Program-made: the position numbers and the translations under genes
Part shown: positions 51,476 to 60,458 of the stretch, piece by piece
Numbering within the stretch: position 1 is the stretch's first letter
Layout of the letters: each line of letters starts with the position of its first letter
Origin: AAA044-D11 sp965268275
Lineage (GTDB): Bacteria > Actinomycetota > Actinomycetes > Nanopelagicales > Nanopelagicaceae
Direction: 5' to 3'
Assembly: GCA_965268275.1 (NCBI GenBank)
Contig: OZ254168.1
Coordinates: 62,001 to 126,000, forward strand
DNA: 64,000 nucleotides
Notes under the pieces: generated by a model
What the model was told of the DNA's origin: nothing
Database searches by the model: none
Seen by the model: only the letters and a program-made list of their open reading frames with translations

Positions 51476-52906
51476 TTACCAACTTGTGTGAAGCGGGCGC
51501 CCCTCGGCATAACCAGAAGCAGACTGAATTCCAACAACCGCGCGGTCAGCAAAATCCGAAATACTGGTAGCGCCAGCATAAGTAAATGAAGATCTAACAC
51601 CCGCGATAATTTCATCAAGTAAATCTTCAACCCCAGGACGTGCTGGATCTATATACATCCGCGAAGAAGAGATGCCTTCCTCAAATAGCGCTTTTCGTGC
51701 TCGATCAAAAGCTCCATCATTCGAAGTTCTTGCCGCAACTGCGCGAGCAGATGCCATTCCAAAAGACTCTTTATATAAGCGGCCTGTTGCATCCTTATTT
51801 AAATCACTAGGGGATTCATAAGTTCCAGCAAACCAAGACCCAATCATCACTTGAGATGCACCAGCAGCAAGAGCAAGCGCAACATCGCGTGGATGTCGGA
51901 CGCCACCATCGGCCCAAACATATTTGCCATGTTTCTTTGCTTCAGCAGCGCACTCTAAAACCGCAGAAAATTGTGGACGTCCAACGCCGGTCTGCATGCG
52001 CGTTGTGCACATTGCTCCGGGTCCAACTCCAACTTTTACGATATCTGCGCCCGCTTCAATAAGAGCTTTTGTTCCTTCAGACGTAACAACATTTCCAGCA
52101 ACAATTGGAATATTTGGTTTCAGGGCTCGAATTAATTTAAGAGCTTCGATCATCTTTATCTGATGACCATGTGCGGTATCAACAACAAGCACATCAGCAC
52201 CGGCAGCGATTAGAGCTTTTGCTTTTGCCGCAACGTCGCCATTTACTCCGACCGCACAAGCAATTCTTAGATTTTTACTTGCATCAAGTGCTGGCTGATA
52301 AAGAGTTGCACGAAGCGCGGCAGTGCGAGTCAAAATACCAACGAGCTTTCCATTCTTATCAACAACTGGCGCTAATTTACGGCGCTGAGTATTTAGGAAT
52401 TCAAATGCTTCACGTGGTTCAATCGAATCTGGAACAGTCACTAAATCTTTACTCATTATTAATTGGAGCTGGGTAAATCGATCTACGCGCTCACAATCAG
52501 CTTCAGTGATGATTCCGACTGGCTTGCCATCTTCAACAACAATAAGCGCACCATGTGCTCGCTTATTGATTAGGTCGACAGCATCGGCAACAGTTTCGGT
52601 TGGTGAAAGTGTTACAGGAGTGTCAAAGAAGGTGTGTCTTGATTTAACCCATTTAATAACATCACTAACTATTTCAATGGGAATATCCTGAGGAATAACT
52701 GCGATGCCACCGCGTCGCGCAATAGTTTCAGCCATTCGGCGACCAGAGATTGCCGTCATGTTTGCAACGACTATAGGGATTGTTGTTCCGGTGCCATCAT
52801 GGGTAGAAAGGTCTACATCCATGCGGCTAGCAATTTCGGAAGAGCTTGGGACCATGAAGACATCGTCATAGGTCAGGTCGTGGCTGGGGGTATTTAAGAA
52901 ACGCAC
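51476..52906 (-). CDS. guaB1: GuaB1-family IMPDH/GMP reductase-like protein
   Basis: 476 residues, IMPDH-type barrel with an inserted CBS pair (~95-205). The catalytic loop VGVGPGAMCTTRMQTGVG holds the nucleophilic Cys. Actinobacteria carry this GuaB1 in addition to true IMPDH, and in mycobacteria it has been reported to be a GMP reductase. The short C-terminal region and CTTR rather than ...CITR of IMPDH agree. GTG 52906; TATAGT is 8 bases upstream. Confidence 0.9.
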   Translation of the reverse strand: MRFLNTPSHDLTYDDVFMVPSSSEIASRMDVDLSTHDGTGTTIPIVVANMTAISGRRMAETIARRGGIAVIPQDIPIEIVSDVIKWVKSRHTFFDTPVTLSPTETVADAVDLINKRAHGALIVVEDGKPVGIITEADCERVDRFTQLQLIMSKDLVTVPDSIEPREAFEFLNTQRRKLAPVVDKNGKLVGILTRTAALRATLYQPALDASKNLRIACAVGVNGDVAAKAKALIAAGADVLVVDTAHGHQIKMIEALKLIRALKPNIPIVAGNVVTSEGTKALIEAGADIVKVGVGPGAMCTTRMQTGVGRPQFSAVLECAAEAKKHGKYVWADGGVRHPRDVALALAAGASQVMIGSWFAGTYESPSDLNKDATGRLYKESFGMASARAVAARTSNDGAFDRARKALFEEGISSSRMYIDPARPGVEDLLDEIIAGVRSSFTYAGATSISDFADRAVVGIQSASGYAEGRPLHTSW

Positions 52907-52914
52907 GTGTCGGA

Positions 52915-52920
52915 ACTATA
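52915..52920 (-). promoter_or_regulatory. Putative near-leaderless -10 (guaB1)
   Basis: TATAGT on the minus strand, 8 bases before GTG 52906. Confidence 0.5.
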
Positions 52921-52952
52921 CCCCTGCCGATGCACAAGAGGAAAGGTATTGC

Positions 52953-52958
52953 TAGAGT
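52953..52958 (+). promoter_or_regulatory. Putative leaderless -10 (TPR protein)
   Basis: TAGAGT, 7 bases before ATG 52966; supports this start. Confidence 0.45.
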
Positions 52959-52965
52959 CATTGTC

Positions 52966-53898
52966 ATGAGTGAGGACGAGGATTCAACGGACGATATCGT
53001 CACCGAGGAGATGCTCTGGGAGCGTATTCCAGAAACCCAAGGGTTAGATCGTGCCAACACTTATTACGAGTTAAGCGCTCGAATTTATGCACGTGGCCAA
53101 TATGACGAAGCGCTCGCATTGGCAGAAACTGCACGTGATATTTATGCTGAACTAGGTTCAGTTGTTCCATCTGATGGTTTAGCTCAGGCGTATTCCGCAA
53201 TTGGATATAACTTAAATCAATTAAAGCGAATGAATGAAGCAGCGAATGCAATGAGTAAAGCGGTTGACTTGCTTCGCGAATCAAAATCTCCTTTGGCAAT
53301 TGATTTGGCTTGCACTCTTGGCGAATGGTGGTTCTCTTCGAAAGAGTATGAGAAAACAATTGAGTGTATGTCCGAATGTGTTCAGGAACATTTAGTTGAC
53401 GGCAATGACAGTGGTGCTGCTAATGATTTACATTTAATTGGATGTGCGCAACGCGAGTTAAAAGAGTATGGGCTTGCACTTGAATCATTTAGAGAAGCTC
53501 GAGACTTGTTTAAAAAATTAAAGGAAGTAATAAATGTTGCCCGATGCGATCAAAAGATTGCTCATTGCCTGACAGAAATTGGCGATGGCGAAAGTGCAAT
53601 CATTGCAGCTCAGAAATCATTAGATGTATTCGTAACTGCACATGATCACTATCGTGAAACGTATTCACTTCTTGAATTAGGAAAGGCTCAAATAGTCGCT
53701 GGGCTTGGGGAAGATGGTTTAAACACTTTGGACCGAGTCTTGGAAATCGCCACAGATAATGACATTAAAGATTTTGAATTTATCCTAGAGATCGAGAATC
53801 GGATGGCAGATGTCTTGCAATCCTTAGGCCGAGAAGATGAAGCAGATGAAATCCGCCGCCGAATCAAAGCAGTCGAAGAGGTAGTAAAAGAAGATTAG
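52966..53898 (+). CDS. TPR-repeat protein
   Basis: 310 residues, nearly all tetratricopeptide-like helical repeats (for example ARGQYDEALALAETARDIYAELG, LKRMNEAANAMSKAVDLL, LKEYGLALESFREARDLF). Cytoplasmic, acidic N-terminus. Role unknown; scaffolding or regulation is typical. ATG 52966 has TAGAGT 7 bases upstream; ATG 52930 is possible. Shares 4 bases with the convergent methyltransferase. Confidence 0.8.
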   Translation: MSEDEDSTDDIVTEEMLWERIPETQGLDRANTYYELSARIYARGQYDEALALAETARDIYAELGSVVPSDGLAQAYSAIGYNLNQLKRMNEAANAMSKAVDLLRESKSPLAIDLACTLGEWWFSSKEYEKTIECMSECVQEHLVDGNDSGAANDLHLIGCAQRELKEYGLALESFREARDLFKKLKEVINVARCDQKIAHCLTEIGDGESAIIAAQKSLDVFVTAHDHYRETYSLLELGKAQIVAGLGEDGLNTLDRVLEIATDNDIKDFEFILEIENRMADVLQSLGREDEADEIRRRIKAVEEVVKED

Positions 53899-54530
53899 TT
53901 ATTTAGGTGCTGCATTGCCCAGGCATACATGGCAATGGCGCCGGCTGCAGAAGCATTCATTGATCTAGTTGAACCATATTGTCTGATTGCAAGAACTGTT
54001 TCACAAATATCAACTGCCTCGTCTGACATTCCAGCCCCTTCTTGCCCAAAGAACAGAACACATTTCTTAGGTAACTTAGTAGTTTCTAGCTCTTTAGAAA
54101 TTGGCAGGTTATCAATTCCAATTATTGGAACTTCATTACCAGCACACCAGTTTTTGAAATCTTCAACTGTTGGATGATGCAACACATGAAGGTATTTGTC
54201 TGTAACCATTGCACCGCGTTTATTCCAATCGCGTTTGCCAACGATGTGAACCTTTGAAACATTAAATGCATTTGCGGTTCGAACTACTGAACCAATGTTC
54301 AAATCATGTTGCCAGTTCTCGATTGCTATTTGTAAATCATGCCGCTTAGTATCCAAATCAGCGACTATCGCTTCAACGCTCCAATATCTGTAGTGATCCA
54401 AAACATTTCTACGGTCTCCGTTTGCAAGAAGTTCTGGATCAAAATGTTCTGCTTCAGGCCATGGTTTTGGATGTGGACCGACGCCAACCACTGGATAGAA
54501 TTCCCCAGGTCCGATTTCGGCAGTAGTCAT
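53895..54530 (-). CDS. SpoU/TrmH-family RNA 2'-O-methyltransferase
   Basis: 211 residues, SPOUT knot. Motif 1 NIGSVVRTANAF, motif 2 FGQEGAGMS and motif 3 QYGSTRSMNASAAGAIAMY. Methylates a ribose in tRNA or rRNA; the target is unknown. ATG 54530 has TAATGT 6 bases upstream, which favours it over the TTG at 54536. Confidence 0.93.
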   Translation of the reverse strand: MTTAEIGPGEFYPVVGVGPHPKPWPEAEHFDPELLANGDRRNVLDHYRYWSVEAIVADLDTKRHDLQIAIENWQHDLNIGSVVRTANAFNVSKVHIVGKRDWNKRGAMVTDKYLHVLHHPTVEDFKNWCAGNEVPIIGIDNLPISKELETTKLPKKCVLFFGQEGAGMSDEAVDICETVLAIRQYGSTRSMNASAAGAIAMYAWAMQHLNN

Positions 54531-54536
54531 ACCCAA

Positions 54537-54542
54537 ACATTA
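54537..54542 (-). promoter_or_regulatory. Putative leaderless -10 (SpoU methyltransferase)
   Basis: TAATGT on the minus strand, 6 bases before ATG 54530; supports this start over TTG 54536. Confidence 0.5.
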
Positions 54543-54554
54543 GGGGGAGTTTGC

Positions 54555-55454
54555 ATGAAGCAAAAATCCTGGCTCCCTATTTATTTGACACTCGGCTTAG
54601 TTTGGGGATCTTCATTTGTCTTCATTAAGTTAGGTCTCGAATTCTTAACCCCGGTTGGCGTTGCCTTTGGCAGATGCGCCCTTGGTTCGATGATTTTGCT
54701 AATAATCGTAAAGATTCGTGGAATAAAACTTCCTACCGACCGTAAAACATGGTTTGTTCTTTGGGTTGTCTCTCTTCTATTAAATGTTTTTCCTGGACTT
54801 TTATTCGCTTTCGCTCAGCAAAGAGTGACGACAGTTCTTGCCGGAATCATTAATGCATTTACTCCACTGGCGACCTTGATATTCCTTTTTATCTTCTTTA
54901 GATCAGAGAAGATTAAGAATCAGCAAATTCTTGGCTTATTGGTCGGAGCTCTGGGTGTAATTATTGTTCTTGGGATTTGGAACGGAATTGGATCTGGTTC
55001 CGGCATCGGTGTGCTTGCACTTTTTGCAGCAATCACTTGCTACGGGCTTTCATTCCCAATAATCAAGAAGTATCTGTCGCCACTAAATCTCAAGGCTGAA
55101 GCGCTTGCTGCAAGCCAAGTAACGGCTGGGGCCTTAACACTTCTTCCATTTGGTTTAACAAATGGTATTTCGAGTAACGATTATCGTGTCGGTCCAATTT
55201 TAGCAATGATGGCACTCGGAATTTTTGGAAGCGGTTTGGCATATATTTGGAATTTCCAAATAGTAGAACGTGCAGGAAGTTCGATTGCAAGCTCGGTCAC
55301 ATACTTAACACCAGTGGTTGCGGTATTTATTGGTTGGATTTTTCTCAACGAGAACATCACTTGGCATGAACCAGTTGGTGGTGCAATAGTTATTCTTGGA
55401 GCCGCAATTTCACAGGGAAGATTTAGTAAGAAAGTGATTGATAAGAGTGCTTAA
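54555..55454 (+). CDS. EamA-family (DMT) transporter
   Basis: 299 residues, ten helices in two EamA halves (GLVWGSSFVFIKLGLEFLTPVGVAFGRC and a second half near TYLTPVVAVFIGWIFLNENITWHE). Metabolite exporter of unknown substrate. ATG 54555 has GGGGGAG 5 bases upstream; the longer open frame to 54339 is a shadow. Overlaps the next gene by 8 bases. Confidence 0.9.
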   Translation: MKQKSWLPIYLTLGLVWGSSFVFIKLGLEFLTPVGVAFGRCALGSMILLIIVKIRGIKLPTDRKTWFVLWVVSLLLNVFPGLLFAFAQQRVTTVLAGIINAFTPLATLIFLFIFFRSEKIKNQQILGLLVGALGVIIVLGIWNGIGSGSGIGVLALFAAITCYGLSFPIIKKYLSPLNLKAEALAASQVTAGALTLLPFGLTNGISSNDYRVGPILAMMALGIFGSGLAYIWNFQIVERAGSSIASSVTYLTPVVAVFIGWIFLNENITWHEPVGGAIVILGAAISQGRFSKKVIDKSA

Positions 55455-56577
55455 ACGAAAATGTATCTCACTCGTGTTAGTGGTTGGGTTGCTGGCGCCA
55501 TTTAACCCAAGTGCGCATGCGCTCTCAGTTCCCAACACCTTCAAGAAACTTGCAACTTCTTCCACACTAGGAAAACCAGGAATTATTGTTTTTGATCCAG
55601 CAACACAGACCGAGATCTATTCAGATGCCGCTGATGAACCCCGTGCCCCGGCTTCAGTTTTAAAAATAATTTCAGCCACCGCAGCAATTAGCGCTTTTGG
55701 TCCCGACAAAGTATTTAACACAACCATAAATTCAACCGAGGATCCGGATGTCTATATTTTGCACGGCGAGCGAGACCCTTGGTTAACAACCAGCGCCCAA
55801 GTAGAAAAGTCTTTAAAGCGCGCACGTTCAACAAGACTAATCAACGAAGTCATCAATCATCGTGGCGATTACTCTGGTCTGAAAATTAAGTTCTATGGCA
55901 TGTTTGATGCCGATATTAAGAGTCTTAGAACTTATTACGCAAATAAAATTAAGTTTCAGAGAATTTCAAAGCCACCAGTAACTCCTGATCAAGAATTAAC
56001 CGAGATTTCAAGAATTACCTCACCCACTTTGCGCGAAATTTTAGAGTTTACACTTTTATGGAGCGATAATGTTTTGGCAGATCGCTTAGCTAGAAATGCA
56101 GCTGTAAAACTCGGCTATTCTCGCGATGACATGAGTTTGAATTTTGCATTCGAAGAGGTATTGAGTTCTCTAGGTGTGAATTCAACTGGTTTAAAAGTTT
56201 TTGATGGCAGTGGACTTTCGCGTGAAAACCGAATCTCTGCCCGAACAGTTGCTGAGCTCTTGCTGAAGATTAGAAATGAACCACAGTTTCAAGCTGTTTA
56301 TAACGGACTCCCACTTTCTGGAAAAACTGGAACGTTAAAGAAGCGGTTTCAGGAATACGGTTCTGCAGCAAAAGGGTTAGTTAAAGCTAAAACGGGCTGG
56401 ATTAATACTTCTGTAACTTTAGCTGGGTATGTAGAAGCTGGGGAGAGTGAATATGTATTTGCGGTTATCGCAAATCGTGTGACTCCTACTGAAAATTCTC
56501 GGGATCGGGCACGAAACATAATTGACAAGATGTTGGCCACCATCGCGAAGCCACTTCAAATAGCACCAGTAGGCTAG
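55447..56577 (+). CDS. dacB: PBP4-type D-alanyl-D-alanine carboxypeptidase/endopeptidase
   Basis: About 376 residues with a signal peptide (residues 1-26, to SAHA). Active-site motifs: SVLK in APASVLKII (nucleophile Ser), SDN in LLWSDNVLAD and KTG in LSGKTGTLK. Shorter than classical PBP4 (~450-480), so the insert domains are reduced. Trims peptidoglycan peptides outside the membrane. GTG 55447 or TTG 55438. Confidence 0.88.
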   Translation: MLKRKCISLVLVVGLLAPFNPSAHALSVPNTFKKLATSSTLGKPGIIVFDPATQTEIYSDAADEPRAPASVLKIISATAAISAFGPDKVFNTTINSTEDPDVYILHGERDPWLTTSAQVEKSLKRARSTRLINEVINHRGDYSGLKIKFYGMFDADIKSLRTYYANKIKFQRISKPPVTPDQELTEISRITSPTLREILEFTLLWSDNVLADRLARNAAVKLGYSRDDMSLNFAFEEVLSSLGVNSTGLKVFDGSGLSRENRISARTVAELLLKIRNEPQFQAVYNGLPLSGKTGTLKKRFQEYGSAAKGLVKAKTGWINTSVTLAGYVEAGESEYVFAVIANRVTPTENSRDRARNIIDKMLATIAKPLQIAPVG

Positions 56578-56581
56578 GTTC

Positions 56582-57454
56582 GTGCGCAAAGTAAAAATCT
56601 CACCATATATCGCTCTAATGAAATTGCGAGTCGTGGAATTGCTATTGGTAACTACTTTGCCCGCTCTTTTTCTTGCCGCCAAGGGTGTGCCCCCATTGGG
56701 ACTGACGATTGCAACCTTAATTGGTGGGACTCTTGCCGCTGGTGCATCAAATGCATTTAACATGATTATTGAAGTTGATTCTGATCGATTAATGGAGCGC
56801 ACTTCTAAACGGCCAATTGTTAGTGGCGCTGTAAGTGAAACTCAAGCATTTATCTTTGCATCAGCTTTAACGATTATTTCGCTTTTAATCTTCTCGATCT
56901 TTACTACGCTCTGGGCAACCGTTCTAACTGCGGCTGCAATTATTTTTTATGTCTTCGGTTATACGATCGGACTAAAGCGCCGCACATCGCAGAATATTGT
57001 TTGGGGCGGCATTGCAGGATGCATGCCGGTCTTAATTGGATGGGCTGCAGTAACTAATTCACTTTCGTTAACTGCTTGGCTTTTCTTCTTGGTAATTTTC
57101 TTCTGGACACCACCGCATTTCTGGGCCCTGGCAATTAAATACAAAGATGATTATGCGGCGGCAGGAATTCCTATGTTGCCAGTAGTTGCCACAATTAAAT
57201 CTGTTGAAAAACAGATGTGGTTTCATACGATTGGAATGGTTGTAACTTCACTTGGAGTTAACTGGAGTGCAAATCTTCCATGGTGGTGCTGGGTTATTAC
57301 TGTTGCAATCGCTCTTGGCTTTGGGCTTGAACTATTGAAGATTGACGGCCCAGATTCAAATAAGGCAGCGGCAAGATTATTTCAATGGTCGATCACTTAC
57401 TTAAGTGTCTTTTCGCTCCTGCTTGTTATCGCAGCGCTTGTTGTAAATCCTTAA
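56582..57454 (+). CDS. ctaB: Protoheme IX farnesyltransferase (heme o synthase)
   Basis: 290 residues, nine helices; adds farnesyl to protoheme for cytochrome oxidase. The first Asp-rich motif is in NMIIEVDSDRLMERTSKRP, the second near KYKDDYAAAGIPM, and GIAGCMPVLIGW between them. GTG 56582, 4 bases after dacB. Confidence 0.94.
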   Translation: MRKVKISPYIALMKLRVVELLLVTTLPALFLAAKGVPPLGLTIATLIGGTLAAGASNAFNMIIEVDSDRLMERTSKRPIVSGAVSETQAFIFASALTIISLLIFSIFTTLWATVLTAAAIIFYVFGYTIGLKRRTSQNIVWGGIAGCMPVLIGWAAVTNSLSLTAWLFFLVIFFWTPPHFWALAIKYKDDYAAAGIPMLPVVATIKSVEKQMWFHTIGMVVTSLGVNWSANLPWWCWVITVAIALGFGLELLKIDGPDSNKAAARLFQWSITYLSVFSLLLVIAALVVNP

Positions 57455-58652
57455 TCAAATCCGAAGCGTGTTCTAAACCAACAGATAATCGAGCTAGCGA
57501 ATCAGTTATTCCCATTGATTCTCGCGTTGCCTGATCTAATCTGCGATGCGTAGTAGAAGCTGGATGAGTAATAAGTGATTTGCTGTCACCCAAATTATTG
57601 GAGATATCAATTACTTTTAACGTATCCATGACCTTAAAGAGCTCATTTGGTCCGCCAGCAATTTCAAAACTCAGAGTTGTTCCGGCGCCCGACATTTGTT
57701 TCTTGGCAACTTCATAACCGCTGTGAGATTTTAAACCGGGATAATTCACAGAAGTCACCTTTGGCTGTTCTGCTAAGAATTCTGCAATCTGTTGCGCACT
57801 CTCATTCATTTTATTGACTCGCATTGAAAGAGTCTCGAGTGACTTAACAAGAACCCAGGCGTTGAAAGCGCTGAGTGTTGGGCCAGTATGTCGAATAAAG
57901 GGATTCAAATAATTTTGAATGTAATCAAATCCGCCAAGAATTGCACCGCCTAGAACCCGACCTTGGCCATCGATATGTTTTGTTGCGGAATACATAACGA
58001 CATCTGCGCCATGTTGTAGCGGCTTTTGAAGTATTGGCGATGCCATTACATTGTCCACAATTACAGTTGCTCGAACGTTATGAGCCAAGTCGCTAATCAT
58101 CTTTAAATCAACTATTTCTAGCATTGGATTACTTGGAGTCTCTAAGAATACAACTTTAGTTTTCTTACTTAAAGCTTTCTCCCAAGTCTTTCTATCATTG
58201 CCTTTTACAAATTCAACTTCAATTCCCCATTTTGGCAGAATTTCAGAGAGCACTACGTAACAAGAACTAAACATTGAGGCGGCAGCAACAACGCGATCTC
58301 CAGCTTCAACCATGCAGGCAATCGAAGCAAACATTGCTGACATTCCAGAAGCTGTTGCTACGCAATATTCTGCGCCTTCAATTGCGGCAAGGCGCTGCTC
58401 GAACATCGAAACCGTTGGGTTTGCAAAGCGGCTATAAACAAAATGATCAACTTCATCAGTAAATGAATGAACCGCTTGTTCTGCAGTGTCATACGTGTAT
58501 CCACTTGTCAGATACATTGCTTCGCCAGTTTCGCCGAAACCGGATCTAGCTAATCCAGCGCGAACCGCAAGAGTTTCTTCGTGCAAATCCCAATCAGGCA
58601 AATCTCCATCTGCAGAATTGGAATATCCCCAAGGTCGATGCTGGTGCGTCAT
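57426..58652 (-). CDS. metZ: O-succinylhomoserine sulfhydrylase / Cys-Met PLP enzyme
   Basis: 408 residues. YSRFANPTVSMFEQRLAAIEGAE, the PLP Lys in YSATKHIDGQGR and LITHPASTTHRRL are gamma-replacing PLP-enzyme hallmarks. The ASGMSAM and HIDGQGR forms favour sulfhydrylase (homocysteine synthesis) over cystathionine synthase. It overlaps ctaB by 29 bases at its 3' end, the longest overlap in the window. TAAACT lies 6 bases upstream of the ATG. Confidence 0.9.
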   Translation of the reverse strand: MTHQHRPWGYSNSADGDLPDWDLHEETLAVRAGLARSGFGETGEAMYLTSGYTYDTAEQAVHSFTDEVDHFVYSRFANPTVSMFEQRLAAIEGAEYCVATASGMSAMFASIACMVEAGDRVVAAASMFSSCYVVLSEILPKWGIEVEFVKGNDRKTWEKALSKKTKVVFLETPSNPMLEIVDLKMISDLAHNVRATVIVDNVMASPILQKPLQHGADVVMYSATKHIDGQGRVLGGAILGGFDYIQNYLNPFIRHTGPTLSAFNAWVLVKSLETLSMRVNKMNESAQQIAEFLAEQPKVTSVNYPGLKSHSGYEVAKKQMSGAGTTLSFEIAGGPNELFKVMDTLKVIDISNNLGDSKSLITHPASTTHRRLDQATRESMGITDSLARLSVGLEHASDLIKDLQQALR

Positions 58653-58658
58653 GCCGAA

Positions 58659-58664
58659 AGTTTA
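58659..58664 (-). promoter_or_regulatory. Putative leaderless -10 (metZ)
   Basis: TAAACT on the minus strand, 6 bases before ATG 58652. Confidence 0.5.
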
Positions 58665-58669
58665 CTGGG

Positions 58670-58675
58670 TAGGGT
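58670..58675 (+). promoter_or_regulatory. Putative leaderless -10 (ABC exporter ATPase)
   Basis: TAGGGT, 6 bases before ATG 58682; 5 bases from the opposing metZ -10. Confidence 0.45.
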
Positions 58676-58681
58676 GGTGGC

Positions 58682-59590
58682 ATGGAAAAAATTGCGATCT
58701 CAGCCTCGGATTTAACGAAGATTTATGGTGAACGAGCTGCGTTATCTCACGGAAATTTTGTAGTTCCAGAAGGTTCAATCTGCGGATTTGTTGGACCAAA
58801 TGGTTCAGGAAAAACTACAACTATTCGAATGCTTTTGGGATTGATTGCGCCATCTGGTGGAACCGCAACTGTATTAGGTGAAAGTATTTCGCACCCCGAA
58901 AAATACTTGCCTCGGGTAGGTGCCATGATTGAAGGACCGGCGTTTTATCCAGCGTTATCTGGTCGCGAAAATTTAAAGGTATTAGCCGAACTAGGTGGAT
59001 TCCCGCTATCTCGGGTCGACCAATTATTAGAGAAAGTAGATCTAGCCGATCGCGGTGGCTCTAAATTTAAAACTTACTCATTGGGAATGAAGCAACGCCT
59101 TGGTATTGCTGCTGCGCTACTTCCAAACCCAAAGTTGCTCATTCTTGATGAACCCACAAATGGTTTAGACCCATCGGGAATTCAAGAAGTTCGAGGAATA
59201 ATCAGGGATTTAGCAGATAGCGGAACAACGGTATTTGTGTCCTCTCACATTCTTAGTGAACTAGAAATGATCTGTGAATATTTAGTTATGTTGCGTGAGG
59301 GCAAAGTTATCTTCTCTGGTCGAACCCAAGAGTTATTGTCTGGTCAGAAGCCTGTAATTGTTGCGAAACCAGAGTACGACGTGGATCTAACTAACTTGGC
59401 GAAGAAACTTACTGATTCTGGATTTAATCTTTCAATTGCTGATGGAAGTTTACATATCGAAGCAGCACAAGAAGCTAGCGCAACAATAAATCGAATGGCC
59501 TTTGAGGCTGGAATAACACTAGCTTCAATTTCGGTAGTCCTACCAACGCTTGAAGAAACCTTTTTTGAGATGACAGGAGATAGCAAATGA
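58682..59590 (+). CDS. ABC transporter ATP-binding protein (DrrA/CcmA-type exporter)
   Basis: 302 residues. Walker A FVGPNGSGKTTT, signature YSLGMKQRLGIAAAL, Walker B LLILDEPTNGLDP. A C-terminal domain of ~80 residues is present, as in exporter ATPases. It pairs with the permease at 59587. TAGGGT lies 6 bases before the ATG. Confidence 0.93.
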   Translation: MEKIAISASDLTKIYGERAALSHGNFVVPEGSICGFVGPNGSGKTTTIRMLLGLIAPSGGTATVLGESISHPEKYLPRVGAMIEGPAFYPALSGRENLKVLAELGGFPLSRVDQLLEKVDLADRGGSKFKTYSLGMKQRLGIAAALLPNPKLLILDEPTNGLDPSGIQEVRGIIRDLADSGTTVFVSSHILSELEMICEYLVMLREGKVIFSGRTQELLSGQKPVIVAKPEYDVDLTNLAKKLTDSGFNLSIADGSLHIEAAQEASATINRMAFEAGITLASISVVLPTLEETFFEMTGDSK

Positions 59591-60378
59591 TTCGCGTCGT
59601 TATCGCAGAGCTTCGCAAGCTTCGTCGTCCAACACTTTTACTTGGAACAATCGCAACAGTTGGCGGATTAAGCGCACTGTTTACTTCGATTATATTTTTG
59701 ATGATTGATTCCGAAAATGGAAATTCTGAAAGAGGCGAAAGAGTTGGTCCTGAAGAATTAAGTCAGGCGATGGGATTGGTTTACGGATTTAGATTAGTAG
59801 GAGTATTTCTTGGCATAGTCTCACTCTGCATTTTTGCATCACAAACTGCTCAGGAATACTCACTAGGAACTCTTCGTAACCTCCTGGTTCGCCAGCCATC
59901 GCGCATGAAGATACTCGCTGGCAAATTTATCTCGATGAAGATATTCGCATTAGTTATGGTTTTATTTGCAGGCGCCTTAAGCATTTTGATCTCCTTCGCC
60001 TTGGCAGGAAGAGCCAATGTTGATACATCAGCTTGGACAACATCTGCGGCAATGGAGCTGTTATTCAAGAGCACTTTGAATATATTTATCGCCACCCTCT
60101 GCTTTGGAACTTTTGGAATGATTCTGGGACTTGTCTTGAGATCGCCGATTAGTGCGATTGCAGTTGGTGTTCTTTGGAATCTGATCTTAGAAAACATACT
60201 TGCTGCATTGATAAAGAGCACGGGTAAATGGTTGCCTGGCACCAATTTCTCGAACCTTGGTGAAGGCGGAAACCCGGATTTAACCTACAGACATTCACTT
60301 GCAGTCTCTCTGGGATATCTCATAATCGGCGGAGCAATTGCTGCAGTTCTTTTCAAGCGAAGAGATGTTGCAAATTAG
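59587..60378 (+). CDS. ABC-2-type transporter permease
   Basis: 263 residues, six helices, with a long extracytoplasmic loop after the first. EYSLGTLRNLLVRQPSRMKILAGKF is the cytoplasmic coupling region of ABC-2 permeases. ATGA overlap with its ATPase. Cargo unknown (peptide, antibiotic or lipid). Confidence 0.88.
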   Translation: MIRVVIAELRKLRRPTLLLGTIATVGGLSALFTSIIFLMIDSENGNSERGERVGPEELSQAMGLVYGFRLVGVFLGIVSLCIFASQTAQEYSLGTLRNLLVRQPSRMKILAGKFISMKIFALVMVLFAGALSILISFALAGRANVDTSAWTTSAAMELLFKSTLNIFIATLCFGTFGMILGLVLRSPISAIAVGVLWNLILENILAALIKSTGKWLPGTNFSNLGEGGNPDLTYRHSLAVSLGYLIIGGAIAAVLFKRRDVAN

Positions 60379-60458
60379 CGACACAAGGATTATTTTCCAA
60401 TAATTCACAGGTAAGACCTTTACCCTTTGGGCATATCACTTCCCTGGAGGCTTCAAAA

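Noticed and set aside
54339..54554. N-terminal extension of the EamA transporter into the methyltransferase gene
   Set aside because: The extra residues are a shadow of the opposite-strand gene; ATG 54555 has GGGGGAG just upstream.
60379..60458. Possible c-di-AMP-type riboswitch before the NlpC/P60 gene
   Set aside because: The 80-base gap is too short and holds only a GGTAA/TTACC mini-stem and a good ribosome site; no recognisable riboswitch core.
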